Shown: positions 7,746-15,886 of the stretch, one piece after another | How positions within the stretch are numbered: the first letter of the stretch is position 1 | Layout: every line of letters starts with the position of its first letter | From: Rhodobacteraceae bacterium F11138 | Lineage (GTDB): Bacteria; Pseudomonadota; Alphaproteobacteria; Rhodobacterales; Rhodobacteraceae | DNA length: 64,000 nucleotides | Reading direction: 5' to 3' | NCBI GenBank assembly: GCA_016521575.1 | Contig: JAEKDP010000004.1 | Coordinates: 186,001-250,000, forward strand | Notes under the pieces: model-generated | Database searches by the model: none | What the model was told of the DNA's origin: nothing | What the model saw: only the letters and a program-made list of their open reading frames with translations | Made by a program: the position numbers and the translations under genes

Positions 7746-9343
7746 ATAGCGTTTGCCCTTCGCCTCTAAGGGCGAGAGCGGTTGACCCCAAGACTTGCCA
7801 AGGCGAGATTGCGCCGGGCGTTGATGTTCGCGGGCATGGTGGAATGGTCATTGCCCCGCCCAGCATCAAGCCGGGGGCGGAGAAGCCCTATCGCTGGCTA
7901 AATCCGCCGGGGCTGTTCGAGGTCGCACACGCGCCGCAATGGGTGCTGGACATGCTGCCACGGCGGGAAACCCTGTCCGACCGCGCAAAGGCCGCTGCAC
8001 CGCGCTCTGGTAGCGTCCAGATCGCCGCTGGCGGCACGTTCAAGAGCGTCGAGGACTACAAACAGTTGATTGCCTGCGCCAGCTCGGATGGCACGAAACA
8101 CTCGGCAACCCGCGATATCGCGGCATCACTTGCTGCCCAGGGCGTGAAAGAAGATTTTGCGACCGGGCTGATACAGGCAGTTTGCCCGGTGTGGGATGCG
8201 AACCTGCAAAAGAGCATATCCAGCGCATATGCAAAATTCAGGCCGAACGGAACGACAGGGGACATCAAGCCCGAACGGGAGTCGCGGTTCTACTCAGCGG
8301 TCACCCTCAAGGGGAGGGCCGTTCCAGCCCGGCAATGGCTGGTGCATGATCTGGTGCCACAAAAGACCGTCACATTGTTCAGTGGCGACGGAGGCACCGG
8401 TAAGAGCCTTTTGGCTTTTCAACTGGCGGTCGCCGTGACGGCGCAAACCGCCTGGATCGGCAGGGCGGTCAGCGACGGCGGTACGATCTTCCTGAGTGCA
8501 GAGGATGACGACGACGAATTGCATCGTCGCCTGGATGACATACTGCGGGCCGAGGGGCGGGACTATGACGACACCGAACGGCTCACGATGCGGTCACTGG
8601 CGGGCGAGGACGCGTTGCTGGCGGTTGATACCCAACTTGCATTGATGCAATCCGCGCTGTTCGAGGAATTGGACAAGCGGGCAGCCGAGGAAGCACCGGT
8701 CCTGATCGTCATTGACACACTGGCTGACGTTTACCCTGCAAACGAAAACGACCGGGCGAAGGTGCGGCAATTCGTGGGCATTCTGCGCGGTCTGGCGATC
8801 AAGCGGAACTGCGCGGTCATGTTGCTGGGCCACCCGTCGCTGACTGGTCTCAATAGCGGCTCCGGAACGTCAGGATCGACGGCCTGGAACAACTCGGTCC
8901 GGTCGCGCCTCTATCTGTCGCGGATCGCCGACAACGGCTATGAGGCTGACCCTGATGCGCGGGTGCTGTCCACGAAGAAAGCCAACTATGGGCGCATCGG
9001 CGGTGAAATCAATCTCAGGTGGGATGCGGGGGTATTCGTCGCGGAGGCGCAGCCCACGGGGCTTGATGCGCTGGCGGCGGGGGCCAAGGGTGAGCGGGTA
9101 TTCCTCAAGCTGCTGGACGCCCTGACGGCGCAAGGGCGCTACGTCTCAGCCAGCCCCGGCCCGACATACGCCCCGACGCAGTTCGCCAGCCATCCCGAAG
9201 CTGAAGGCTGCACAAAGCGGGCGCTCAAGAGCGCGATGGATACGCTGTTTGGGCGCGATATGATCGTCATTGCTAGTCACGGCATCGGCGCGAAAGCCCG
9301 GTCGCACATCGCCAGAAAGGGGGCTGACGATGGTCAAAAGTGA
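7736..9343 (+). CDS. prim-pol/RepA-type replicative helicase, N-terminally truncated
   Basis: The protein combines the tail of an archaeo-eukaryotic prim-pol domain (PGVDVRGHGGMVIAPPSIKP, the usual GGxVxAPPS region) with a RepA/DnaB-like ATPase. The ATPase shows Walker A in FSGDGGTGKSLLAFQ, Walker B in APVLIVIDTLADVYP, and MLLGHPSLTG plus SGSTAWNNSVRSRLYL as sensor regions. A full prim-pol should have 100-150 more residues with catalytic Asp/His in front. Here the frame opens only at about 7736 and the first 20 codons do not fit the family, so the front was removed by rearrangement near 7750-7800. It would have driven element replication; priming activity is probably lost. The next gene overlaps its stop. 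Confidence 0.8.
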   Translation: MAAHSVCPSPLRARAVDPKTCQGEIAPGVDVRGHGGMVIAPPSIKPGAEKPYRWLNPPGLFEVAHAPQWVLDMLPRRETLSDRAKAAAPRSGSVQIAAGGTFKSVEDYKQLIACASSDGTKHSATRDIAASLAAQGVKEDFATGLIQAVCPVWDANLQKSISSAYAKFRPNGTTGDIKPERESRFYSAVTLKGRAVPARQWLVHDLVPQKTVTLFSGDGGTGKSLLAFQLAVAVTAQTAWIGRAVSDGGTIFLSAEDDDDELHRRLDDILRAEGRDYDDTERLTMRSLAGEDALLAVDTQLALMQSALFEELDKRAAEEAPVLIVIDTLADVYPANENDRAKVRQFVGILRGLAIKRNCAVMLLGHPSLTGLNSGSGTSGSTAWNNSVRSRLYLSRIADNGYEADPDARVLSTKKANYGRIGGEINLRWDAGVFVAEAQPTGLDALAAGAKGERVFLKLLDALTAQGRYVSASPGPTYAPTQFASHPEAEGCTKRALKSAMDTLFGRDMIVIASHGIGAKARSHIARKGADDGQK

Positions 9344-9875
9344 GGGTGCAACCCCCGGTGCAATACTGAGTGCAACCCCCGGTGCAACCCCCCGCCAACG
9401 CCCGGTCAACGAGGGTGCGACACATACCCCTTATACCCCGAGCGTTGCACCCGCCCTTGGCGGCGGGGTGCACGCATCTAATGACGCGCCAAAATGCCAA
9501 TGCGACGCGCGACTGGAACGCATTGAGGCAATGCTTGCCCAATTGGCTGGCCACTTGCTGCCCAAGCCAGAACCATCGACGCGGCGGCTTGTGCGGGCGA
9601 TCCATGACGCGACCGCCGGGGATTGGTTCGTGGCGGGCGATTTATGGCGGATGGCCGAAGCCGAGCGCGTCCAGGCGCAATCGTCCGGTGACGAGGTCTC
9701 GGAACTGTCAAACGCACTGGGAGCCGCATGTATCACCTCGGCGCACGGCCTGGGGCGATGGATCACTGCCGAGGCTTGGGCCTTCAAGCGCGGCGGCGTG
9801 GAGCGCGGCGGCGTGCAGTGGCGCGTTGCGGTTTCAGCGGTGAGCGAAACCGTCGAAACCGCCAGCCCCATTTAG
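9330..9875 (+). CDS. hypothetical protein with GATP repeats
   Basis: This 181-residue protein starts at ATG 9330 behind AAAGGGGGCT and overlaps the helicase stop by 14 bases. Near its N-terminus four 12-base units (9345-9392) encode GATP-GAIL-SATP-GATP. The middle has a predicted short coiled coil (CDARLERIEAMLAQL). The C-terminal part (LVRAIHDATAGDWFVAGDLW and following) may be a winged helix. Its position next to the helicase suggests a replication accessory or packaging role; no family was recognised. Confidence 0.6.
   Translation: MVKSEGATPGAILSATPGATPRQRPVNEGATHTPYTPSVAPALGGGVHASNDAPKCQCDARLERIEAMLAQLAGHLLPKPEPSTRRLVRAIHDATAGDWFVAGDLWRMAEAERVQAQSSGDEVSELSNALGAACITSAHGLGRWITAEAWAFKRGGVERGGVQWRVAVSAVSETVETASPI
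9345..9392 (+). repeat. four tandem 12-bp repeats (GGTGCAACCCCC)
   Basis: The units are GGTGCAACCCCC, GGTGCAATACTG, AGTGCAACCCCC and GGTGCAACCCCC, directly adjacent. They lie within a coding region just past the 3' end of the replicative helicase gene. Evenly spaced short repeats beside a Rep gene can be iterons, so an origin function is possible though unproven. Confidence 0.7.
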
Positions 9876-9928
9876 CGAATGCCTGGCCTGTGCGATTCTC
9901 GTGCCAGTAAACAACGAGGCAATAACAA

Positions 9929-10972
9929 ATGAACAGCTTGCAACGAAGGACGGTTTCGGCGGAAACGATCACGGCGGGCGCGCTGATCCCCTGGCTGGTC
10001 CGGGGCAAGGCACTGGCATCACGGCACGGTAGCGTGTCGGAAGCCGTTGTGGCCTTGGGCGCGCCGCCCGAAATCGTGGCCCGCGTCAAGGACGCTGTCG
10101 GGGCAGAGCAGATTTCCTCGCAACCCGGCTTGGCCGGATCATCGACGGCGGTCACGGCCTTTATCAGCCAAGCGGCTGAAACCAGCATCTTGTTGCGGGC
10201 GCTTGCTGACCGGGCAATCACGCTGGCACCGTCTGATTCATGGCTTGTGTCGGGCGCGGTAGGCGCGCTGGCGACCGAAGTCTCCGAGGGGCAACCGATC
10301 CCGCTCACGAACCTTCTGACGAACAGAACCCGGCTCGAAGGCATCAAGATCGCGACGATGATCACCACCACCCGCGAGCTGTGGGAAGACACCTCAAGCG
10401 AAGGTCAGGCGTTTATCAGTTCGCTGATCCGGGCCTCTATCGCCGAGGCATCCGACCGGGCGCTGTTCGCCCGGCTTACTGACTCCGGCACGGTGGATGT
10501 TGAAGCAGGCGCGGACGGTGACGGCATTCGCTACGCATGTGAAACGATGCTTGCGGCGGTTCACACACGGGCAGTCAGCCGGTTGTTCTGGGCTTTGTCG
10601 CCAACTGCCTGGAACTGGCTTGCCACGGGGGCCGGGATTGCCGACGAGATCCGCCCCGTTGGCGGAACGATCCTCGGCAAGCCGGTCATTGTAACGGATG
10701 GTCTGGACGGTCGCCGCATGGCCCTGGTCAATGGGCGCGCCATTGCCGGTAACATCGAGCGGTTGGATATCCGCGCCAGCGGGCAGGCTTCGATCCAGAT
10801 GCAGGACGCCCCGACGAATGACGGGACGACGCCCACGGCGACTTCGACGGTCAGCATGTTCCAGACCAACGGGCTGGCAATTCGTGCCGTGCTGCACCTG
10901 GCAATGCAGCCGATCCAGGACAACGCGGCGGCATTCGCCACAATCGCCGATCCATATCCGGAGGCATCGTGA
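9929..10972 (+). CDS. phage major capsid protein, HK97 type
   Basis: This 347-residue protein shows the HK97 capsid layout: an N-terminal arm of about 90 residues, an E-loop/P-domain block (ALATEVSEGQPIPLTNLLTN), the helix with ATMITTTRELWED, the A-domain SRLFWALSPTAWNWL, GGTILGKPVIVTDGL and the late VSMFQTNGLAIRAVLHLAMQ strand. No protease or portal gene is nearby, so assembly would depend on a helper phage. The start at 9929 follows an ACGAGG site. It opens a cluster of four very tightly overlapping genes that ends before the small terminase gene. Confidence 0.85.
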   Translation: MNSLQRRTVSAETITAGALIPWLVRGKALASRHGSVSEAVVALGAPPEIVARVKDAVGAEQISSQPGLAGSSTAVTAFISQAAETSILLRALADRAITLAPSDSWLVSGAVGALATEVSEGQPIPLTNLLTNRTRLEGIKIATMITTTRELWEDTSSEGQAFISSLIRASIAEASDRALFARLTDSGTVDVEAGADGDGIRYACETMLAAVHTRAVSRLFWALSPTAWNWLATGAGIADEIRPVGGTILGKPVIVTDGLDGRRMALVNGRAIAGNIERLDIRASGQASIQMQDAPTNDGTTPTATSTVSMFQTNGLAIRAVLHLAMQPIQDNAAAFATIADPYPEAS

Positions 10973-11100
10973 TGGAATCTCCGACCGGGAATGCCGTTCT
11001 GAAGCTTCTGGAACAACTCAAACATCGGATCGAGGTGCTTGAAGCAGCCGAGGCAAAGCGCGCCGAGGAACATGTTCAACGCAAATGGTGGAACAAATGA
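10972..11100 (+). CDS. small hypothetical protein (42 aa)
   Basis: It starts at the last base of the capsid stop (TGATG), so translation should be coupled. The peptide is helical and charged: NAVLKLLEQLKHRIEVLEAA, ending KWWNK. The heptad spacing suggests a short coiled coil. The next gene starts inside its stop (ATGA). The overlaps on both sides argue that it is real despite its size. Confidence 0.6.
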   Translation: MESPTGNAVLKLLEQLKHRIEVLEAAEAKRAEEHVQRKWWNK

Positions 11101-11252
11101 TTGATGCAAAAGTCTTCGGCGAAGAACTGGCCGTGATCGTGAAGGCCGAGATTGCCAAGGCGACACGCCCGCTCAATGCGCAGATCAAGGCGCTCGAAAC
11201 CGAGGTTCGACAAGGAAACGAACGGCTCAAGGCGCTGGAGGGCAAACGATGA
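11097..11252 (+). CDS. small hypothetical coiled-coil protein (51 aa)
   Basis: It overlaps the previous stop by 4 bases and the next start by 4. The sequence begins MIDAKVFGEELAVIVKAEIA and ends in a charged helix (LETEVRQGNERLKALEGKR). It could be a head-completion or scaffold-like accessory peptide; no family was recognised. Confidence 0.6.
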   Translation: MIDAKVFGEELAVIVKAEIAKATRPLNAQIKALETEVRQGNERLKALEGKR

Positions 11253-11443
11253 CTGGCTTCGAACAGGCTGACGCGGTTTTGGCAGAAGATGGGCGGGTCG
11301 TGTTTATCTATCGCTATCGGGCGGACGACAGTGGCGACGTCGCGGCTGTGACCATGCCCATCGTCATCGAGGAAGAGAATTTCCTACGCACCGAGTGGGA
11401 GCGGGGGGGGGTGGTCGCATCGAAATCCGGGGGCTTAGCCTAG
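11249..11443 (+). CDS. small hypothetical protein (64 aa)
   Basis: This gene starts in the ATGA overlap with the previous one. The peptide MTGFEQADAVLAEDGRVVFI and following looks like a small beta-rich domain. A run of nine G at 11403-11411 lies near its 3' end; a one-base change there would replace the last dozen residues. No family was recognised. Confidence 0.55.
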   Translation: MTGFEQADAVLAEDGRVVFIYRYRADDSGDVAAVTMPIVIEEENFLRTEWERGGVVASKSGGLA

Positions 11444-11497
11444 ACCGACGCCCCCGGCATTTTCACGCATCGCCAATTCAAAAAAAATGGAGGTCAC

Positions 11498-11878
11498 ATG
11501 GCCCGACGTAAGACACCACTGGCAAAGGCCGAACTGACAGGCCAGATCCGCAATCATCCTGGGCGGTACGCTGATCGCCGCGAACCCGAAACCGCCGGAC
11601 CTATCGGCGATCCGCCGAAATGGCTGACAGCGCAGGAGCGGGCCGCATGGCGCGCCTTCGCCCAGGAACTGCCGTGGCTGACAGCATCCGATACCGCGCT
11701 TGTGTCGGGCGCTGCGGCGCTGCGGGCGCGCATCGAGGCGCGGGACGGCATCACGGCGTCGGATTTCAGAGAACTGCGCATGTTCCTGACCGCGATGGGC
11801 GGGACACCGACAAGCCGGTCGAGCGTAGCAATCCCGGAACCGGTCGAGCAACATGATCCCTGGGAGCAGTTTGTTTAA
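11498..11878 (+). CDS. phage terminase small subunit
   Basis: This 126-residue protein fits small terminase (P27-like) proteins: a basic N-terminus (MARRKTPLAKAELTG), the GDPPKWLTAQERAAWRAF block, then a helical LPWLTASDTALVSGAAALRA segment. The family recognises packaging sites and recruits the large subunit. In PICI-type satellites an own small subunit redirects a helper's terminase to the satellite genome, which fits an element that has no working large subunit of its own. GGAGG precedes the ATG by four bases. Confidence 0.75.
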   Translation: MARRKTPLAKAELTGQIRNHPGRYADRREPETAGPIGDPPKWLTAQERAAWRAFAQELPWLTASDTALVSGAAALRARIEARDGITASDFRELRMFLTAMGGTPTSRSSVAIPEPVEQHDPWEQFV

Positions 11879-12070
11879 AGGTATAGACGCAACCCGAAGG
11901 ATCGATGTTTCGATCTGGGCTACGTGAGCAGGTAGTTTTCGCGTCGATCCAGTTTTAGCAACTCCTCTTTCCGCACAGTTATTACGACGGTAAGGTGTGC
12001 CACAAAGCGTCACTCTTGGCTGTGGCTATCGGCCAATATAGTATGGCCAAGTGAAGTTTGGGCAGTAAAA

Positions 12071-13882
12071 ATGAATCAAAACAAATCAGCAATCAGTGCG
12101 CTTCAACAGTACGCGGCGATCAACAAACCCGGTTATGCTTTCATGATTGAGGCACCATGGGGGTCGGGAAAGACGCATCTGGTGAAAAGTGAATTTAGCA
12201 CCGGCATTTCGAATGGCTCTGCACGTTATGTTAGTTTGAATGGAATCTCGGATCGAACAGCATTCCGGCGAGCGCTACTTGAAGGATCTTCTGAAGCAAA
12301 TATTGTCAACGCGATTGGAACGTTCGGTAACACCCTGGGAACGCTTGGTGGGATTGGCAACGTTGGAAGCCTTGCGCAAAACGCTATTGAAGATCGGATG
12401 ATCGAAAAGCTGCCCAAACTCTTAATCTTCGATGATATTGAACGCTGTGAATTGTCGCCAGTGGTGCTATTGGGGTTGATCAACGACTTCGTCGAACACA
12501 AGGAAATGAATGTTGTACTTTGTGCATTCATAGAGCGCGATGAAGTGAACGAGGAAAAGAAAGACAGGCGCGATGACTTTCTGTCACGCAAAGAAAAAGT
12601 GGTTGGCCGAACTGTCAGGATCATGGCAGACGCAAACAAGGCCCTTCCCGCCTTCATAATGGCAATGCCAGACGGCGAAGGGAAGCAGTGGTTACTATCA
12701 AACAAAGGTTTGGTGCTCGAAGTTTTCTCTGAAACGAAACACGGAAATTTGAGGATTCTGCGGCAATGCCTGCACGATTGTGGGCGAGTGATCGATGATC
12801 TTGAGCAAGATCTGCTTCGGACTACAGATGCTATGATGCGGTTTGTACGCACCTATCTCGCTTTGTCTATGGCTCATGCAAATGGTCGATTGACCAAGAA
12901 ACATTTGATCGATCGAAGCAAATATCGCTGCACAGTGAAACCAAATGAAAATGAAGAGTCGCACCCTTTGTACGAGTGCTCGCAAGATCATCCCCGTGCA
13001 GAAGTTTTTGCTGGTGTTGCGACAAGTATTATCCCGCTTGACCTAGGGGTTTCCTTGATTGGTATTGGCTATGAGGAGCCACAGGCGACAAACGAGGCAC
13101 TCCGAGCAACTGGGCAATTCACTGGTGCAGAGGACCTTCCTTTGTGGCGGCGCTTCGTCGAATGGCGACGGATGCAAACCAACGAACTCGAAACGACACA
13201 TGAGGAAGCGTTAACCTATGTTTTCGACAACGACGAAATCGAGCCAGGGCCGTACATACATATAGCGCATGACCTTATCTCGATCGCTGAAGCTGGATCA
13301 GGAAATGGTGAGAGGGCTTCAAAGGGTATCCAAAACCGGATGAAATCTCTAGCCAAAAGTGGCAGGATTCCTGGCGCTGCCTATGGACGCGACTATGGCT
13401 GGGCTATGCAAAATAACTTGTTTTCCTTCGGAGGCTATGCGTTCGAACCAAATGAGATGACTAAACCCATCATCGAAAACATGCAAAACGCACAAAATCT
13501 GGCGTTTGAGAATTTACGCGCAGAAGAGGCCGCGCGATTGTTGGAATTACTATCTGAAGACTTGGCGGCGTTCAAAGGTGAATTTTCTTGGAAAATGGGT
13601 CGTTCAAATTTTTACGATACGGCTATTCTCCATGAAATTGAAGTCCTACAGTTTGCCAAGCAGGTTTTCGGCTATATGACATCAGGTAAATACGATGCCA
13701 TTGGAGAAGTGTTGCTCGCCTTGGCAGAGCGGCATCGCACAGATACGATTTCGGAGGAGTGTAACTGGGCGAACGAAGTAAGAACCGCGCTTAATGGTCT
13801 CGCAGAAGTAGCGGGACCGCTGGTCATGGCTCAGTTGAACTGGTTCTTGGGGCAATACTGGAAGTTTCCCACCGGTGATTGA
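12071..13882 (+). CDS. KAP-like P-loop NTPase, candidate defence gene
   Basis: This 603-residue protein has an N-terminal NTPase: Walker A APWGSGKTHLVK (Lys34), a glycine-rich stretch around 83-103, and Walker B KLLIFDDIERC (Asp121, Asp122). The DD-x-ER form and the early position are typical of KAP/STAND-like NTPases found in antiphage systems. The remaining 400 residues are helical and match nothing I recognise. The gene is A+T-richer than its capsid neighbours and stands alone between the small terminase gene and the right attachment site, the usual cargo slot of satellites. A defence role is inferred from architecture and location. Confidence 0.7.
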   Translation: MNQNKSAISALQQYAAINKPGYAFMIEAPWGSGKTHLVKSEFSTGISNGSARYVSLNGISDRTAFRRALLEGSSEANIVNAIGTFGNTLGTLGGIGNVGSLAQNAIEDRMIEKLPKLLIFDDIERCELSPVVLLGLINDFVEHKEMNVVLCAFIERDEVNEEKKDRRDDFLSRKEKVVGRTVRIMADANKALPAFIMAMPDGEGKQWLLSNKGLVLEVFSETKHGNLRILRQCLHDCGRVIDDLEQDLLRTTDAMMRFVRTYLALSMAHANGRLTKKHLIDRSKYRCTVKPNENEESHPLYECSQDHPRAEVFAGVATSIIPLDLGVSLIGIGYEEPQATNEALRATGQFTGAEDLPLWRRFVEWRRMQTNELETTHEEALTYVFDNDEIEPGPYIHIAHDLISIAEAGSGNGERASKGIQNRMKSLAKSGRIPGAAYGRDYGWAMQNNLFSFGGYAFEPNEMTKPIIENMQNAQNLAFENLRAEEAARLLELLSEDLAAFKGEFSWKMGRSNFYDTAILHEIEVLQFAKQVFGYMTSGKYDAIGEVLLALAERHRTDTISEECNWANEVRTALNGLAEVAGPLVMAQLNWFLGQYWKFPTGD

Positions 13883-14090
13883 GAGAGCATCTAGGGTTAA
13901 ACTTCATTTCACGTGCTTCTGATAAACTGATCTAAAGCGCTTTGAACCGCTGAATATATGTGGAACTTTCCGAACGGAACATCACTCCAACTGCCCTGCT
14001 TCGCCTCTGTCGCGATATCTCAATTATGGGTTTGATACAGGGACTAGATATCGGTTGCCCATCAAGAAAAGTTCCCTTCATGTTCCGTGT

Positions 14091-14414
14091 ATGAGTCGCC
14101 GCTCCAAACCTCAGCCCAGGATCGACGACGCTGCCTTTCCGGTTCGCGTCTTTTTGCGTGTTCCCGGTGACGGACTAGGCCGCGATCTAGACGCGCTGCA
14201 TCGCTGGTTGGCGGAGAATCTTGGTCATGGTGAATATGCAGTACACGCCGGAGGCAGGCATCCAACAGCGCAAAGGCTGGAAGATCGACTAGTGGTCTAC
14301 ACGCGCGATCTTGACGCCGCCACCGCTCTGCTAAAGGCGATTCCGACGCTGGAACTGTCAGACGGCACGGAGTCGGTCACATATACTTCTCCGGCGTTGC
14401 CGTTTGGTCGGTAA
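14091..14414 (+). CDS. hypothetical protein (107 aa)
   Basis: It reads MSRRSKPQPRIDDAAFPVRV and continues as an alpha/beta domain (LDALHRWLAENLGHGEYAVH, RLVVYTRDLDAATALLKAIP), perhaps ferredoxin-like. The start could also be the in-frame ATG at 14055. It is the last gene before the right attachment site and its codon use is G+C-rich, unlike the NTPase before it. No function can be named. Confidence 0.55.
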   Translation: MSRRSKPQPRIDDAAFPVRVFLRVPGDGLGRDLDALHRWLAENLGHGEYAVHAGGRHPTAQRLEDRLVVYTRDLDAATALLKAIPTLELSDGTESVTYTSPALPFGR

Positions 14415-14692
14415 TAGCGGCGCGATCTTTCCACAGGTGCGGATGCATTCCGGCGAACTTTTCGCCTCACGTTTCGGCGCAGCCTGGAACCACGAAGATT
14501 CGTTGAACGAAATCAGGGCGGAGGGCGTGGTGCTGATGAATCGCTCACTCCGGTCTAGACCTATGCCCGAGATTCTTTTTTCACGCGCACCGATGCTGAA
14601 ACAGGGGTAGAGGTTTCTGTTACCCCAGATGTTACCCTGAGTAAATTTTCGACGGCCTGCCCGTCCAAAGTTTCCGCTAAGTCTTTGATTTT
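14415..14692. other. non-coding end of the element
   Basis: I find no convincing gene here. A short direct repeat, TGTTACCC at 14619-14626 and 14630-14637, lies about 60 bp inside the right attachment site and may be part of the recombination arm region. An open frame at 14404-14610 has no ribosome site or recognisable content. Confidence 0.4.
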
Positions 14693-14742
14693 ATGGTGCC
14701 CCCACACGGACTCGAACCGCGGACCTACTGATTACAAATCAG
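14693..14742 (-). repeat. attR: 50-bp repeat within tRNA-Thr
   Basis: This segment is identical to 551-600. It extends from one base past the tRNA CCA end through the anticodon region, so the integrated element restores a complete tRNA gene. Identity ends at 14743. Confidence 0.95.
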
Positions 14743-14769
14743 TTGCTCTACCAGCTGAGCTATAGGGGC
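14694..14769 (-). tRNA. tRNA-Thr (anticodon TGT)
   Basis: The 76-nt minus-strand gene folds as a standard cloverleaf: acceptor GCCCCTA paired with TGGGGGC, D arm GCTCAGCTGGTAGAGC, anticodon loop TTTGTAA on an ACTGA/TCAGT stem, T arm CGCGGTTCGAGTCCGTG, discriminator A and an encoded CCA. It is the integration target of the 14.2-kb element on its left. Confidence 0.97.
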
Positions 14770-15109
14770 TTCCAATGGGTTAGCGGACTTTGCTACCATT
14801 GAAGCACCGAGTTTGATGGAATTTTCGATCGTTCATCGAAACCGGTGCTCGGTGCGTCGTTTAACCATGGCGGGGCGCGTTGTCCAGAGCCATGTCGAGC
14901 GAATTATCCCTGCCCGCGATACACGCCGTAGCGGTATTTCCGCAAGGCATTCTTCTTAAATAATTTCTCATGCCGAAGCCATCTTCCGCATCCCTGCCTA
15001 TGGTCGTTGTCAACGTATCAAAAACAGATCAAGACCTGTTTGAACCGTCCCGGGTTTACCGGAGAGTTTGTGGCTCAAAGGCCTTGGCATAACTCGAACA
15101 ACGGACTGC
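14770..15109. other. intergenic region with an IS3-type end
   Basis: No gene is seen between tRNA-Thr and the ABC operon. The stretch from 15041 onward (TGAACCGTCCCGGGTTTACC) looks like a solitary IS3-family inverted repeat, similar to the end found at 55440. The rest carries no recognisable feature. Confidence 0.5.
15041..15066. repeat. solo IS3-family terminal repeat
   Basis: TGAACCGTCCCGGGTTTACC followed by GGAGAG resembles the end at 55440-55467 (TGAACCGCCCCAGCTTTGCC then GGAGGC), which borders an IS3 transposase. No transposase is attached here, so it is probably a leftover end from an old deletion. Confidence 0.5.
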
Positions 15110-15886
15110 TCAAAGCACGGGCGGCATCGACGCAATCAACTGTTTTGCGTAGTCGCTCTTGGGGTCTTGGAACAGCACTTGGGAATCTTCAAATTCCATC
15201 GCCTCGCCCAGATACATGACCAGAATATCATCACAGAAAAACTCTGCGACGGACAGGTCGTGACCTACAAAGATATAGCTCAGCCCTTTTTGGTCTTGCA
15301 GGTCCAGAAGCAGATTCAAGATCTGGGCCTGCACGCTAACATCCAATGCAGACACGGGTTCATCCAGAACCAGAACACGCGGCTCCATCAACAACGCACG
15401 GGCGATACCGATGCGCTGACGCTGGCCACCTGACAGTTCCATCGGCCGACGCTCAAGATAATCCTGCGGCAGGTCAACGGATGTCATCGATGCTGTGATC
15501 CGGTCTCTAAACTCGCTGGCATCAATGGATCCGCGCAGCACCAAGGGCTCGGTCAGGATTTTTTCAATCGTCAATCTTGGATCAAGCGCGCCTGCGCTGT
15601 CTTGAAACACCGGCTGCACCTGTTGGCGGAACGGCGTCAGCGCCTTGCCGCGCAGCGCCGAGATGTCCTGGTCGTCAAAGAGAACATGCCCTGCGTCGGC
15701 GTCGATCATTCGCAATGCAATGCGGGCAAGCGTTGATTTCCCAGATCCGCTTTAGCCGATCACCCCGATCGTTTTTCCTTTTTCCAGGTTCAGCGAAATG
15801 TCCTGTACCGCGCGGGTTTCCGACAGCGTCTGCCCGAAGGCTCCGCGTTTGCGAAAGGTTTTGGAAACGTTGCGCAGCTCAAACAT
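15110..15886 (-). pseudogene. oligopeptide ABC transporter ATP-binding protein (DppF-like), nonsense in Walker A
   Basis: The minus-strand frame (MFELRNVSKTFRKRG onward) encodes about 258 residues of an OppF/DppF-type ATPase. The Walker A motif reads GVIG-stop-SGSGK because the usual Glu codon GAA is TAA (bases 15752-15754). Downstream the LSGGQRQRIGIARAL signature, the VLVLDEPVSALDVS Walker B and the switch His in IFVGHDLSVAEF are all intact, so the lesion is recent or a sequencing error. The start overlaps the end of the preceding ATPase gene by 8 bases. Without readthrough, the transporter would lack its second ATPase. Confidence 0.85.

Larger units (their letters stand above)
551..14742. 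mobile_element. 14.2-kb integrative element in tRNA-Thr, phage-satellite-like
   Basis: The element is bounded by a perfect 50-bp direct repeat (551-600 and 14693-14742) that is the 3' half of tRNA-Thr(TGT). The right copy rebuilds an intact tRNA and the left copy is the displaced original 3' end. It encodes an integrase next to the left repeat, an AlpA-like HTH, split terminase large-subunit pieces, a prim-pol/RepA-type protein, an HK97-type capsid protein and a small terminase subunit, but no portal, tail or lysis genes. Two large cargo genes (a candidate nuclease and a KAP-like NTPase) resemble phage-defence proteins. The gene set matches the logic of capsid-forming PICI-type satellites, but several genes are truncated, so present mobility is doubtful. 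Confidence 0.85.

Noticed and set aside
14404-14610. 68-codon frame near the right end of the element
   Set aside because: It has no ribosome site and no recognisable content, and overlaps the end of a better gene.
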